Below, one piece after another: positions 1-7,120 of a stretch of 52,590 nt of DNA. Each line of letters starts with the position of its first letter. Position 1 is the first letter of the stretch. Both the position numbers and the translations under genes were made by a program. Source of the DNA: JAUIBE01 sp035267185 (GTDB taxonomy: Bacteria; Pseudomonadota; Gammaproteobacteria; Xanthomonadales; SZUA-36); the NCBI GenBank assembly GCA_035267185.1, contig DATFLY010000059.1:1-52590 (forward strand), written 5' to 3'. The notes under the pieces were generated by a model, which was not told the origin of the DNA, searched no databases, and worked only from the letters and a program-made list of their open reading frames with translations.

Positions 1-698
1 TCATGCTGGCAGTCATACCATTGCCCTGTGCGTGCCAGGCCTGTCTGGATTTCGTCCAGGACCAGCAACCAGTCACCCTGGTCGCAAATTTCCCTGAGTG
101 CGGTGAGGTAGCCCGGTGGGGGCACCCGCACGCCGGATTCACCCTGGATGGGTTCAAGCAGGATCGCCACGATATTGGGGCGTGATGTTGCAAGGTTTTG
201 CACCGCATCAATATCACCAAAAGGTACACGGATAAAGCCGCCAACCAGTGGCTCAAATCCCGCCTGTACCTTGCGGCTGCCGGTGGCCGAAAGTGCCGCC
301 AGCGAGCGACCATGAAAACTGTCCTCCATCACCACGATTTCCGGCAACTGGATGCCACGTTTGTGGGCTATCAGTCGGCAAATCTTTATTGCACACTCAA
401 TCGATTCGAGGCCGGAGTTGCAAATAAAGGCTCGATCCATCCCGGTGATTCCGCATAGCTTCTCGGCCAGCTTTTCCTGCCAGGGTACTCTTGCAAGGTT
501 TGCGGTGTGCATCAGGATGCCGGCCTGATCGGCAATGACCCTGGCGACTTCAGGGTGAGCGTGACCCAGTGCACAAACACCCAGTCCTGCGATGGCATCG
601 AGATAGCGCTTGTCGTTTTCGTCCCACAGCCAGGCGCCCTCGCCACGGACAAAAGCCACAGGAAGGCGTGCATATGTATTCATCAGGTGATCAGACAT
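1..698 (-). CDS. argD: Acetylornithine/succinyldiaminopimelate aminotransferase, N-terminal part
   Basis: This is a class-III PLP-dependent aminotransferase whose 3' end lies beyond base 1. About 232 residues are visible, from ATG 696-698. They read MSDHLMNTYARLPVAFVRGE, then the family motifs GLGVCALGHAHP, ICNSGLESIECAIK (phosphate-binding and cofactor-contact region), DSFHGRS, EPIQGESGV and LVLDEIQTGLART, where the Asp binds the PLP pyridine nitrogen. The catalytic Lys is in the missing part. The short N-terminus (MNTY-R-PVAFVRGEG) matches ArgD, which converts N-acetylglutamate semialdehyde to N-acetylornithine in arginine synthesis. Other class-III transaminases cannot be fully excluded without the C-terminus. 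It is co-directional with rnt, from which it is separated by 28 bases. Confidence 0.8.
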   Translation of the reverse strand, partial: MSDHLMNTYARLPVAFVRGEGAWLWDENDKRYLDAIAGLGVCALGHAHPEVARVIADQAGILMHTANLARVPWQEKLAEKLCGITGMDRAFICNSGLESIECAIKICRLIAHKRGIQLPEIVVMEDSFHGRSLAALSATGSRKVQAGFEPLVGGFIRVPFGDIDAVQNLATSRPNIVAILLEPIQGESGVRVPPPGYLTALREICDQGDWLLVLDEIQTGLARTGQWYDCQH

Positions 699-726
699 GA
701 TTGAGTCCTAAGGTCCGTTTCCCGGG

Positions 727-1332
727 TCAGAATCCGGTCAGGATTTTCCAGCGGTTGACGATGGCACAAAACAGGGCTGCTGTTTTTTCGGTGTCATAAA
801 TCGCAGAGTGTGCTTCGGCTTCGTTCCACTCAATTCCTGCAGCCTGTACAGCCCTGGAAAGGACTGTCTGTCCGAATGCCAGGCCACCCAGGGTTGCCGT
901 GTCAAAAGAGCTGAACGGATGGAACGGGCTGCGTTTGTAGCCTGTTCGCTTAATTGCAGCGTTGATGAAGGAAAGATCGAAGAATGAATTGTGCCCCACG
1001 AGAATGGCCCGCTGACACTCCATTGCCTTTAATTCCTTTCGAATTGGCAGCGAGAGTCTTTGCAGCATTTCCCTTTCCGGTATTGCCTCGCGAAAGGGCG
1101 ATTCAAGGTCAATCCCGGTGATTTCCAGCGATTTTGGGTCGATGTTGGCGCCTTCGAACGGGTTGACATTGAATGAAATGGTTTCAGCAATCCGCAGTCG
1201 CCCGAAGCTGTCCATGCGAAGAATGCATGCAGCGACTTCCAGCAATGCATCGGTCTGTGGATTGAATCCACCCGTCTCGACATCGACAACGACGGGTAGA
1301 AAACCCCTGAATCGGGAAGCAATGCCCGGCAT
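727..1332 (-). CDS. rnt: Ribonuclease T
   Basis: This 201-residue DEDDh exonuclease matches RNase T in length. The active-site set is visible: D17 and E19 in DVETGGF, D119 with H114 in GHNSFFDLSF, and H175 and D180 in AHSAIYDTEKTA. RNase T trims the 3' ends of tRNAs, 5S and 23S rRNA in the cytoplasm. The RFRGFLPVVVDVETGGFNPQ opening is diagnostic for this family over the related Orn and DNA polymerase epsilon subunits. It lies upstream of, and co-directional with, the aminotransferase gene. The start is the ATG at 1330-1332. Confidence 0.93.
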   Translation of the reverse strand: MPGIASRFRGFLPVVVDVETGGFNPQTDALLEVAACILRMDSFGRLRIAETISFNVNPFEGANIDPKSLEITGIDLESPFREAIPEREMLQRLSLPIRKELKAMECQRAILVGHNSFFDLSFINAAIKRTGYKRSPFHPFSSFDTATLGGLAFGQTVLSRAVQAAGIEWNEAEAHSAIYDTEKTAALFCAIVNRWKILTGF

Positions 1333-1403
1333 AATGTGTTTAACCCCTGGGTCAGTGTTGGCCGAGGATAAGTGATACCCCGATCCATCTCAATGGAATA
1401 TCG

Positions 1404-2300
1404 ATGCAATTTCTGACAAATATTCGTGCAACGCTCTTTTTATTCGCTCTGCTTGCCTTATCCGGGCCTGCCGCCAGCAATGCCGAAGGGCAGGGTCTGT
1501 TATACAACATCAGCAAGGATGGTGAGTTGAATGGCTACCTGCTGGGCACCGTCCACAGCGATGATCCGAGGTTAGTTGATTTTTCCAAAGATTTTGTAGA
1601 TGCGCTCAATTCCTGCGACAGCTTTGCCATGGAACTTGTCCCCAACCAGCCAACATTAAGCCGCCTGATGGAGTACATGCGGTACCAGGACGGATCAACG
1701 CTGGAAAGCAGGATCGGTAGTGATCGTTATGCAAAAATCCTGGAAGCGGCCAGTGTCTACCATCTTGGCCCTGACCAGCTGTCAACCATGAAGGTCTGGG
1801 CTGCGATGATGACCATCAGCATTCCGCCACCTGAAAATGGCCTGTTCATGGATCTTTCCCTGGCGCTTCAGGCTGCTGGAAACGGGCTCGAGGTCGTGGG
1901 GCTTGAGACCCTTGACGAGCAACTGGCTTTCATGGAAAACATGCCGCTTGAGCAACAATTGATTTTGCTCGACCAGGCCCTTGAAGACTTCAACAGCATC
2001 AACGACTTTTACCAGGAACTGATTTCAACCTACCTGACGATGGATTTACAGATGTTGCAAAAGCAGTCAGATGAACAGTTTTCTGAGTTGCCTGAAGATG
2101 TCGGGGACTATTTCTTTGCAGAGGGTATTGACGCCCGCAACCTGCGCATGCGCGATCGCCTGGTGACCCAGCTTGAGTCCGGAAGGGTGTTCGCTGCTGT
2201 AGGCGCTCTGCACCTGCCCGGAGATCACGGCCTGGTGGCGTTGCTCAGGGAATCCGGCTTTGATGTCATTCCCGTGCAATTTTCTGTTTTCAATGACTAG
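1404..2300 (+). CDS. TraB/GumN-family secreted protein
   Basis: This 298-residue protein starts with a signal peptide (hydrophobic stretch about residues 8-26, probable cleavage after SNA). The TraB/GumN fold is indicated by YLLGTVHSDDP near residue 45, by VVGLETLDEQLAFM in the middle and by AVGALHLPGDHGLVALL followed by a GFDVIPV end. GxxH and GALHLPG are the conserved histidine motifs of the family, which is related to erythromycin-esterase and Tiki-type metalloproteases. The substrate is unknown. It is divergent from rnt and converges with the DoxX gene, 19 bases apart, so it is probably a stand-alone gene and not part of the hvf operon. Confidence 0.8.
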   Translation: MQFLTNIRATLFLFALLALSGPAASNAEGQGLLYNISKDGELNGYLLGTVHSDDPRLVDFSKDFVDALNSCDSFAMELVPNQPTLSRLMEYMRYQDGSTLESRIGSDRYAKILEAASVYHLGPDQLSTMKVWAAMMTISIPPPENGLFMDLSLALQAAGNGLEVVGLETLDEQLAFMENMPLEQQLILLDQALEDFNSINDFYQELISTYLTMDLQMLQKQSDEQFSELPEDVGDYFFAEGIDARNLRMRDRLVTQLESGRVFAAVGALHLPGDHGLVALLRESGFDVIPVQFSVFND

Positions 2301-2319
2301 GTTTGCCTGGTCGTTATTG

Positions 2320-2964
2320 CTATTTGACCAGTGCCGGCACCATGAAACACGCCAGGCTGAGAACCACCAGAGTTATGCCCCATACAGGCACCAGCAGAAG
2401 CAAAGGGACACCGATAACCACGAAAGCCCAGCCTGCGGCTGACAAATCGCTGATCCTGTCCTGAACGTAGGCGTCGCGCCCCATCACTTTGAGCATGATG
2501 TGGTCAAGACTGAGCTTGCCGCCTCCATAGAACACCAATGGCACCAGCATGAGTGCAAACAGCAGCGGGATTCTGAAATTGCCTGCGCCATTGTTGGAGA
2601 TCACATAGCCTTCCCAGAGCTGGGACAAACTGCTCCACTCTGCCGGCCAGTGCACTGTCACCACAGCCACAGTGGTGATCACGATCAGCGAGAATGCCGC
2701 GAAGCGGGTAAATAAACCCACGAGCAGCATCATGGAAAACACCAGCTCACCCCAGGTCGCCAACAGCCAGTTCAAATCAGTGCTCAGCAGGTTCATCGGA
2801 AACGGAAACTTGTCTTCTATCCGTTCAAACCAGTTGTTGCCATTGAGCTTTTTCATGCCGGCTGTCCAGAACTCGTAAAACATGATCAGCCTGAGCAGAA
2901 ATGGCCATACCCAGTCCCCCGATGTTCTCAGGCGGGCGGTGATGTTGTCATAGAGTTCAGTCAT
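2320..2964 (-). CDS. DoxX-family membrane protein (HvfD-like)
   Basis: This is a 214-residue integral membrane protein with four hydrophobic segments: around WVWPFLLRLIMFYEFW, LGELVFSMMLLVGLFTRFAAF with the following helix, FRIPLLFALMLVPLVFY, and WAFVVIGVPLLLLVPVW/LVVLSLACFM. The RLIMFYEFWTAGMKKLNG start and the long gap before the second helix are typical of DoxX proteins that close hvf/buf operons. In those operons this subunit is the membrane partner of the RiPP pathway; its exact job is unsettled. Its start overlaps the end of the DUF2063 gene by 8 bp, which implies translational coupling. The C-terminal two-helix extension after residue 165 makes it longer than many DoxX proteins. Confidence 0.82.
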   Translation of the reverse strand: MTELYDNITARLRTSGDWVWPFLLRLIMFYEFWTAGMKKLNGNNWFERIEDKFPFPMNLLSTDLNWLLATWGELVFSMMLLVGLFTRFAAFSLIVITTVAVVTVHWPAEWSSLSQLWEGYVISNNGAGNFRIPLLFALMLVPLVFYGGGKLSLDHIMLKVMGRDAYVQDRISDLSAAGWAFVVIGVPLLLLVPVWGITLVVLSLACFMVPALVK

Positions 2965-3772
2965 TTCCAGTCCTGTTTTTTCGGGTACCCAGAATGATGT
3001 CTTTTTCCATCCAACTGGCCATCAATTGTTCGCCGACTGCATTCAGATCGTTCGGATCCTGCCTTCCAATGGCTTTTGCAACGGTGCGCAGCATGCTCCG
3101 TCCGCTGGGGTGTTCAGAGGAGCCAGGGCTTGCCAGCAACTGATCAAGCAAAAGTCTCGAAACGGCATTGATTTTCATGAACCGGACCCGATCATCGCGC
3201 CGACGATATACAAGCAAATGGGTCGGCTCTTCCGGGGTTTCAGTTGGAATGAAATCCTTACAGATCAGCTGAACCGGATAATTGTAGCTGAGCGGCCAGG
3301 CCAGTGGAGACAAAACCGGTGACTCGTCAAGCAGGTTACCCTCCGGGTCAGCCTCAACGCTGTCGATTTCTGTGACTTCTATTTTCAGTGCGTGCTCAAC
3401 CCATTCGTAATGGGCAAGTTCCAGCATGAATGAATATTCGTCTTCATGTTGCTGTCGGGATTCCTGCAGGTAGCGCAGAAACTCGCGTGACAGTTCCGGA
3501 AACATTGGCGTCTGGCAACGATGTTCGTTGTAAAAGTTACGGATCAGCTGGTCCCAGTCATCGTCGTCATACAATGATCTGAGTACCGGGTAACTGCCGG
3601 CAATAAAGCTTCGAATGTTGCGGAAAAACAGGCCACGATAGACTTCCATCCGTCGGTCCTCGACGTCAGTGGGGGCGGGCACTGCTTCCGGGTTTCTCAG
3701 GTGGCCGGCAAAGGCCATCTGCATGGTGTGCAGGCGCTCAGGCGTGTCGTCGTGAGGCGAGGGCTTCTTCAT
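2957..3772 (-). CDS. hvfC: DUF2063 RiPP-partner protein (HvfC-like)
   Basis: The protein has 271 residues. The start chosen is ATG 3770-3772, reading MKKPSPHDDTPERLH, because conservation in the family begins here; the frame is open further upstream but only inside the DUF692 gene. The N-terminal DUF2063 domain is recognised by QMAFAGHLRNPE, RRMEVYRGLFFRNIRSFI and FPVL-like SYPVLRSLYDDDDWDQL, with LELAHYEWVEHAL in the middle. A second winged-helix-like domain follows. In characterised relatives (MbnC, TglI, HvfC) this protein binds the precursor peptide and delivers it to the DUF692 enzyme. The gene overlaps the 3' end of the DUF692 gene by 35 bp, and the two are probably made as a complex. 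Confidence 0.88.
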   Translation of the reverse strand: MKKPSPHDDTPERLHTMQMAFAGHLRNPEAVPAPTDVEDRRMEVYRGLFFRNIRSFIAGSYPVLRSLYDDDDWDQLIRNFYNEHRCQTPMFPELSREFLRYLQESRQQHEDEYSFMLELAHYEWVEHALKIEVTEIDSVEADPEGNLLDESPVLSPLAWPLSYNYPVQLICKDFIPTETPEEPTHLLVYRRRDDRVRFMKINAVSRLLLDQLLASPGSSEHPSGRSMLRTVAKAIGRQDPNDLNAVGEQLMASWMEKDIILGTRKNRTGND

Positions 3773-4631
3773 TGCCAGCCTGGCGCGTGAAGCCAGAATT
3801 CTTTTCCTGTATTTCCAGGATATGGTCGACTTCCACCAGCAGTTCTTCAACCGGTGGGAATTTGAAGTCGCGTTCCAGGAGCGTTGGGAAAACGCCATGG
3901 ACCTGGTAAGCGAGGTCGAGCAACTCCCACACCCGGGGAATGACGTCCGCGGCATGGGTGTCGATAATCAGGTCTTCTGCATGGTTATAGTGTCCGGCGA
4001 TGTGTCCGTAAACAACCCGCTCAGTCGGTAATGCCCTGAGGTAATCCTCAGCGTTGTAACAGTGATTAATGCTGTTGACATAGATGTTGTTGACATCCAG
4101 CAGCAGGTCGCAATCGGCTTCTTCCAGGACCGCACTGATGAACTCGATTTCCCTGAGTTCCTGGCCTGGTGCTGCGTAATATGAAATGTTCTCGATTGCC
4201 ATCTTTCGTTCGAGAATTTCCTGTGTGCGTCTGATGCGGGCCGCGACATAATGAACGGCTTCCTCAGTGAAAGGTATGGGCATCAGGTCATAAAGATGTC
4301 CATCATCGGTGCAGTAGCTCAGGTGTTCGCTATAGATTCGGACGTTGTGTTCGTCCAGGAAGCGTTTCACCTTGTGAAGAAAAGTCTCGTCCAGCGGGGA
4401 GGGGCCACCCAGTGACAATGAAAGGCCATGACAGGTGAATGGGAATCGCTCTGTAAAAGCGCGAAATTTCCGTCCCACCGCACCGCCGACATTGATCCAG
4501 TTCTCGGGCGCCACTTCCATGAAGGAAACGCTTTTCAGGGGTTGATCCCCGGGCAAATTCTGAAGCGGGCCCAGCAGGGCCCGCCTCAGTCCAAGTCCAG
4601 CACCCGTCACCGGGTATGATCTTGATTTCAC
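3738..4631 (-). CDS. hvfB: DUF692 multinuclear-iron RiPP-modifying enzyme (HvfB-like)
   Basis: The protein has 297 residues and a TIM-barrel DUF692 fold. Expected metal ligands are in place: H68 in CHGLSLSLG, E147 in AIENISYY, D179 and N182 in LLLDVNNIYVN, H190, H210 and H214 in GHIAGH, D224 and H226 in DTHAADV, and E253 in LLERDF. Family members (MbnB, TglH, HvfB) are iron-dependent oxygenases that rework cysteines in a precursor peptide; the HvfB branch installs copper-binding oxazolone/thioamide pairs in EGxCG repeats. The neighbouring precursor carries exactly such repeats. The start is GTG 4629-4631, with no clear Shine-Dalgarno sequence and with the GTG inside a predicted hairpin. The gap to the precursor gene is 37 bp. 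Confidence 0.92.
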   Translation of the reverse strand: MKSRSYPVTGAGLGLRRALLGPLQNLPGDQPLKSVSFMEVAPENWINVGGAVGRKFRAFTERFPFTCHGLSLSLGGPSPLDETFLHKVKRFLDEHNVRIYSEHLSYCTDDGHLYDLMPIPFTEEAVHYVAARIRRTQEILERKMAIENISYYAAPGQELREIEFISAVLEEADCDLLLDVNNIYVNSINHCYNAEDYLRALPTERVVYGHIAGHYNHAEDLIIDTHAADVIPRVWELLDLAYQVHGVFPTLLERDFKFPPVEELLVEVDHILEIQEKNSGFTRQAGNEEALASRRHA

Positions 4632-4646
4632 AGTTTAAGATCTGTG
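4629..4646 (-). promoter_or_regulatory. Hairpin covering the GTG start of the DUF692 gene
   Basis: Read on the minus strand, CACAG (4642-4646) and CTGTG (4629-4633) pair around the 8-base loop ATCTTAAA. The GTG initiation codon is the 3' end of the second arm. There is no purine-rich Shine-Dalgarno sequence before it. A start codon held in a stem with a weak ribosome site would lower enzyme output relative to the strongly initiated precursor. The base pairing is seen directly; the regulatory role is inferred. Confidence 0.35.
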
Positions 4647-4668
4647 CAGATAAGGCAATTACGCGGCT

Positions 4669-4956
4669 TTAGCCGTCGTCTTCACCGCAGCTACCTTCGC
4701 CACAGCTTCCTTCTTCGCCGTCATCTTCACCGCAGCTGCCTTCACCGCAGCTACCTTCTTCCTCTTCACCGCAGCTGCCTTCGCCGCATTCGCCTTCCTT
4801 ATCCTTGTCTTTGTCGCCTGCGAGCATGTAGCCACTCTCCAGGTCGTCAGCTTCGAAAGGATTTTCAGACGCCAGCGCACTGCCGGAAATAACCATTGAA
4901 GATACGAATGCCACACCTACTACAGCGGCAATGGGTTTAATGGTTTTCTTGGACAT
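4669..4956 (-). CDS. hvfA: HvfA-like RiPP precursor with six EGxCG cysteines
   Basis: This 95-residue precursor has a Sec signal peptide (residues 1 to about 29, KKTIKPIAAVVG to SALAS). Next come the HvfA hallmark NPFEADDLESGYMLAG (residues 32-47), a lysine/aspartate linker and an acidic core with cysteines at 57, 62, 70, 75, 85 and 90. Each cysteine sits in EGxCG, arranged as three EGxCGEGSCG pairs separated by acidic linkers. In the characterised Haemophilus protein such motifs are converted to copper-binding groups. The start at ATG 4954-4956 is supported by GGAGG 9 bases upstream. It is the first gene of an operon with the DUF692, DUF2063 and DoxX genes. The product is probably exported to the periplasm. 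Confidence 0.9.
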   Translation of the reverse strand: MSKKTIKPIAAVVGVAFVSSMVISGSALASENPFEADDLESGYMLAGDKDKDKEGECGEGSCGEEEEGSCGEGSCGEDDGEEGSCGEGSCGEDDG

Positions 4957-5036
4957 GAATAAAACCTCCAGTATTGATGGGATAGGGCTTTCGACCCTGG
5001 CTTCGACCGCGAAATCAATCCGCGAGTTCGGGGCAT

Positions 5037-5065
5037 GAGACCGGTAGCCTGGTTGGATTATTACA
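5037..5065 (-). promoter_or_regulatory. Possible ECF-sigma promoter of the hvf operon
   Basis: On the minus strand, TGTAATA (5059-5065) is followed after 16 bases by GGTCTC (5037-5042). The spacing and general form (TGTAA-type -35, a GTC-containing -10) resemble ECF-sigma promoters. Relatives of this operon in other bacteria are controlled by ECF sigma factors responding to copper. The predicted 5' leader would be about 70 bases. This is a weak pattern match and no sigma gene is in the window. Confidence 0.25.
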
Positions 5066-5116
5066 TTGCCACGTGGTGTCCCGTCAACATTGGGATGAAA
5101 CGTGACCTGCTCAGGA

Positions 5117-5764
5117 TCAGGCGAAATCCTGCTCGCCGGACTTGTTTTTGAAGGCGCACAAGTCGCGCAGGATGCACTCAGGGCAACGTGGTTTGCGTGC
5201 AATGCAGGTGTAGCGCCCGTGCAGGATCAGCCAATGATGGGCGTTGTAAAGAAATTCTTCCGGGATTACCTCCAACAGCTTCTTTTCAACCGCGAGTGGC
5301 GTTTTGCCTGGCGCAAGGCCGGTTCGATTGGAAACTCTGAAAATATGCGTGTCGACCGCCATGGTCGGCTGGCCGAAAGCCGTGTTGAGAACAACATTGG
5401 CCGTTTTACGCCCCACGCCGGGTAGTGCCTCGAGCGCGGCCCGGTCACCCGGCACCTGGCCATCGTGCTCTTCAATCAGCGCCTTGCAGGTCTTGATGAT
5501 GTTGGCGGCCTTGCTGTTGAACAGGCCGATGGTGCGAATGTATTGCTTAAGTCCATCCTCGCCAAGATCAAGTATCGCCCGGGGTGTGCTGGCTACCTGG
5601 TACAGGCGCCTGGTTGCTTTATTGACGCCAACGTCGGTGGCCTGGGCCGAAAGTATGACGGCGATCAGAAGCTCGAAAGGCGAGTCATACTCAAGCTCCG
5701 TGGTAGGCTCAGGGTCTACTTCCTGCAGCCGGGTAAAGAATTCCCGAACGTCCGCCTTTTTCAA
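5117..5764 (-). CDS. nth: Endonuclease III
   Basis: This 215-residue base-excision-repair glycosylase/AP lyase removes oxidised pyrimidines. The helix-hairpin-helix is LEALPGVGRKTANVVLN, in which the Lys is the Schiff-base nucleophile, and the catalytic Asp lies in the following MAVDTHIFRV. The C-terminal 4Fe-4S site has the exact spacing C-x6-C-x2-C-x5-C (CIARKPRCPECILRDLC). The ATG overlaps the stop of rsxE by 4 bp, which places nth as the last gene of the Rsx operon, as in E. coli. Confidence 0.96.
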   Translation of the reverse strand: MKKADVREFFTRLQEVDPEPTTELEYDSPFELLIAVILSAQATDVGVNKATRRLYQVASTPRAILDLGEDGLKQYIRTIGLFNSKAANIIKTCKALIEEHDGQVPGDRAALEALPGVGRKTANVVLNTAFGQPTMAVDTHIFRVSNRTGLAPGKTPLAVEKKLLEVIPEEFLYNAHHWLILHGRYTCIARKPRCPECILRDLCAFKNKSGEQDFA

Positions 5765-6450
5765 GTTGCCGGGCTCCCGGCCTGTTCAAATTCAGGTTTG
5801 GCCTGTTCTTCGATGTTCCTTGCATTGAGCCAGTTGCGACCGGCAACCAGGCAACCCAATGCGATAAAGGCTCCCGGAGGAAGCATGGCAAGCAGGAAGC
5901 TGTCATAACCGGGCAGCAGCGTGACTTGCATGTTCTCCCCCCACGGGCCCAGCAACAATTCAGCCTGCCGAAAAAGCGTTCCATGACCAATCACCTCGCG
6001 CACTGCGCCAAGTACCACCAGGGCAAGGCCGAAACCCAGCCCGACCGCAAAGCCGTCTGCCAGGGCGGCCAGTGGCCGGTTGCGGGATGCAAACGCTTCG
6101 GCGCGCCCGATGATGGCGCAATTGGTCACAATCAATGGAATAAAGATACCCAGGGTCCGGTAAAGGTCATGTGTCCACGCTTTCATGATCAGTTCGATGA
6201 CCGTGACGGTTGCCGCAATGATCAGAACATAGGCTGGAATTCGCACCTCAGGCCTCAGCAAGGGACGTGTCAGAGAAACAGTCAGGTTGGTGATCATCAG
6301 CGTCATCATGGTCGCCAGCCCAAGTCCCAGGGCGTTGATCACGGTATTGGATACCGCCAGCAATGGACAAAGCCCCAGCAATACCACCAGGCCGGTGTTC
6401 TGGCGCCAGACACCTTCAGCAAGGATTTCCCTGTAGTTTGTTTTAGACAT
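5761..6450 (-). CDS. rsxE: Electron transport complex subunit RsxE
   Basis: This is a 229-residue, six-helix membrane subunit of the Rsx/Rnf complex. It is recognised by LVVLLGLCPLLAVSNTVINALGL, IPAYVLIIAATVTVIELIMKAW, and LGIFIPLIVTNCAIIGRAEAFA, where the NC motif contributes to the shared RsxA/RsxE 2Fe-2S site. The start is ATG 6448-6450 (MSKTNYREIL), overlapping rsxG by 8 bp; the frame is open upstream but only within rsxG. The C-terminus is extended by a short charged tail relative to the membrane core. Confidence 0.93.
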   Translation of the reverse strand: MSKTNYREILAEGVWRQNTGLVVLLGLCPLLAVSNTVINALGLGLATMMTLMITNLTVSLTRPLLRPEVRIPAYVLIIAATVTVIELIMKAWTHDLYRTLGIFIPLIVTNCAIIGRAEAFASRNRPLAALADGFAVGLGFGLALVVLGAVREVIGHGTLFRQAELLLGPWGENMQVTLLPGYDSFLLAMLPPGAFIALGCLVAGRNWLNARNIEEQAKPEFEQAGSPAT

Positions 6451-7120
6451 CTTCGCTCTCCGGCGCATCCGCTTGTGGCTGGAACTCGGTGGGACGATCA
6501 AAAATGGCCTGTCGATTGCCTTCAAAGTATTCCAGCGTCCGTCGCACAGCCCGAATCACAGCCCTGGGTGTAATCGTGGCGCCTGTAAACTGATCGAATT
6601 CACCACCATCACGTTTCACCGTCCATCCTGGTTTCTCAGGATTGACCAGGCTTTTTCCATTAAAGGACAGGATCCAGTCGCTGCGCTGTATTTCGATTTT
6701 GTCACCCAGCCCAGGTGTTTCGTGATGATCAAGGACCCTGACTCCGCTGATTTGGCCCGAAGCCAGGATGCCAATCAGGAGTTTGATCCGGCCATTGTAG
6801 CCATCCGGCACCACCAGCCTGAACACCGCGGCTGTTGGCATTCCATCCTGACGGGCCCGGAAAATCCGGACTTGTTGCCCGCCGGGGAATGCAAGCTGAC
6901 TTGATACATCGATATAGTCCTCATGCATCCCGTTATTGAACCGCTCGGCAGGAAGCACCTGTTCCAGTTGGAGCAGGAGTTGTCGGCGCTCCTGTTCAGC
7001 GATACGTGGCTGGGTCCACCAGTAAACCAGGCTCAGCAATGCAGTGGCGAGCAGTGCCAGCAATCCGAGCGACAGACCGCTGCGTAACATCGATGCTGAT
7101 GATTCAGAGTTGTCGGTCAT
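6443..7120 (-). CDS. rsxG: Electron transport complex subunit RsxG
   Basis: This 225-residue periplasmic flavoprotein is anchored by one N-terminal helix (LSLGLLALLATALLSLVYWW). The covalent FMN site is visible as FTGATITPRAV, with the second Thr the expected phosphoester-linked residue. LDHHETPGLGDKIE is the conserved FMN-binding domain motif. It carries electrons inside the membrane-bound Rsx/Rnf complex. Its ATG shares one base with the stop of rsxD. Confidence 0.93.
   Translation of the reverse strand: MTDNSESSASMLRSGLSLGLLALLATALLSLVYWWTQPRIAEQERRQLLLQLEQVLPAERFNNGMHEDYIDVSSQLAFPGGQQVRIFRARQDGMPTAAVFRLVVPDGYNGRIKLLIGILASGQISGVRVLDHHETPGLGDKIEIQRSDWILSFNGKSLVNPEKPGWTVKRDGGEFDQFTGATITPRAVIRAVRRTLEYFEGNRQAIFDRPTEFQPQADAPESEDV

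Noticed and set aside
4644..4892. Open frame of 82 codons on the plus strand rich in Leu/Arg/His/Ser
   Set aside because: It is the antisense of the repetitive precursor gene; repeats keep the opposite frames open. The minus-strand reading has signal peptide, ribosome site and the HvfA motif.
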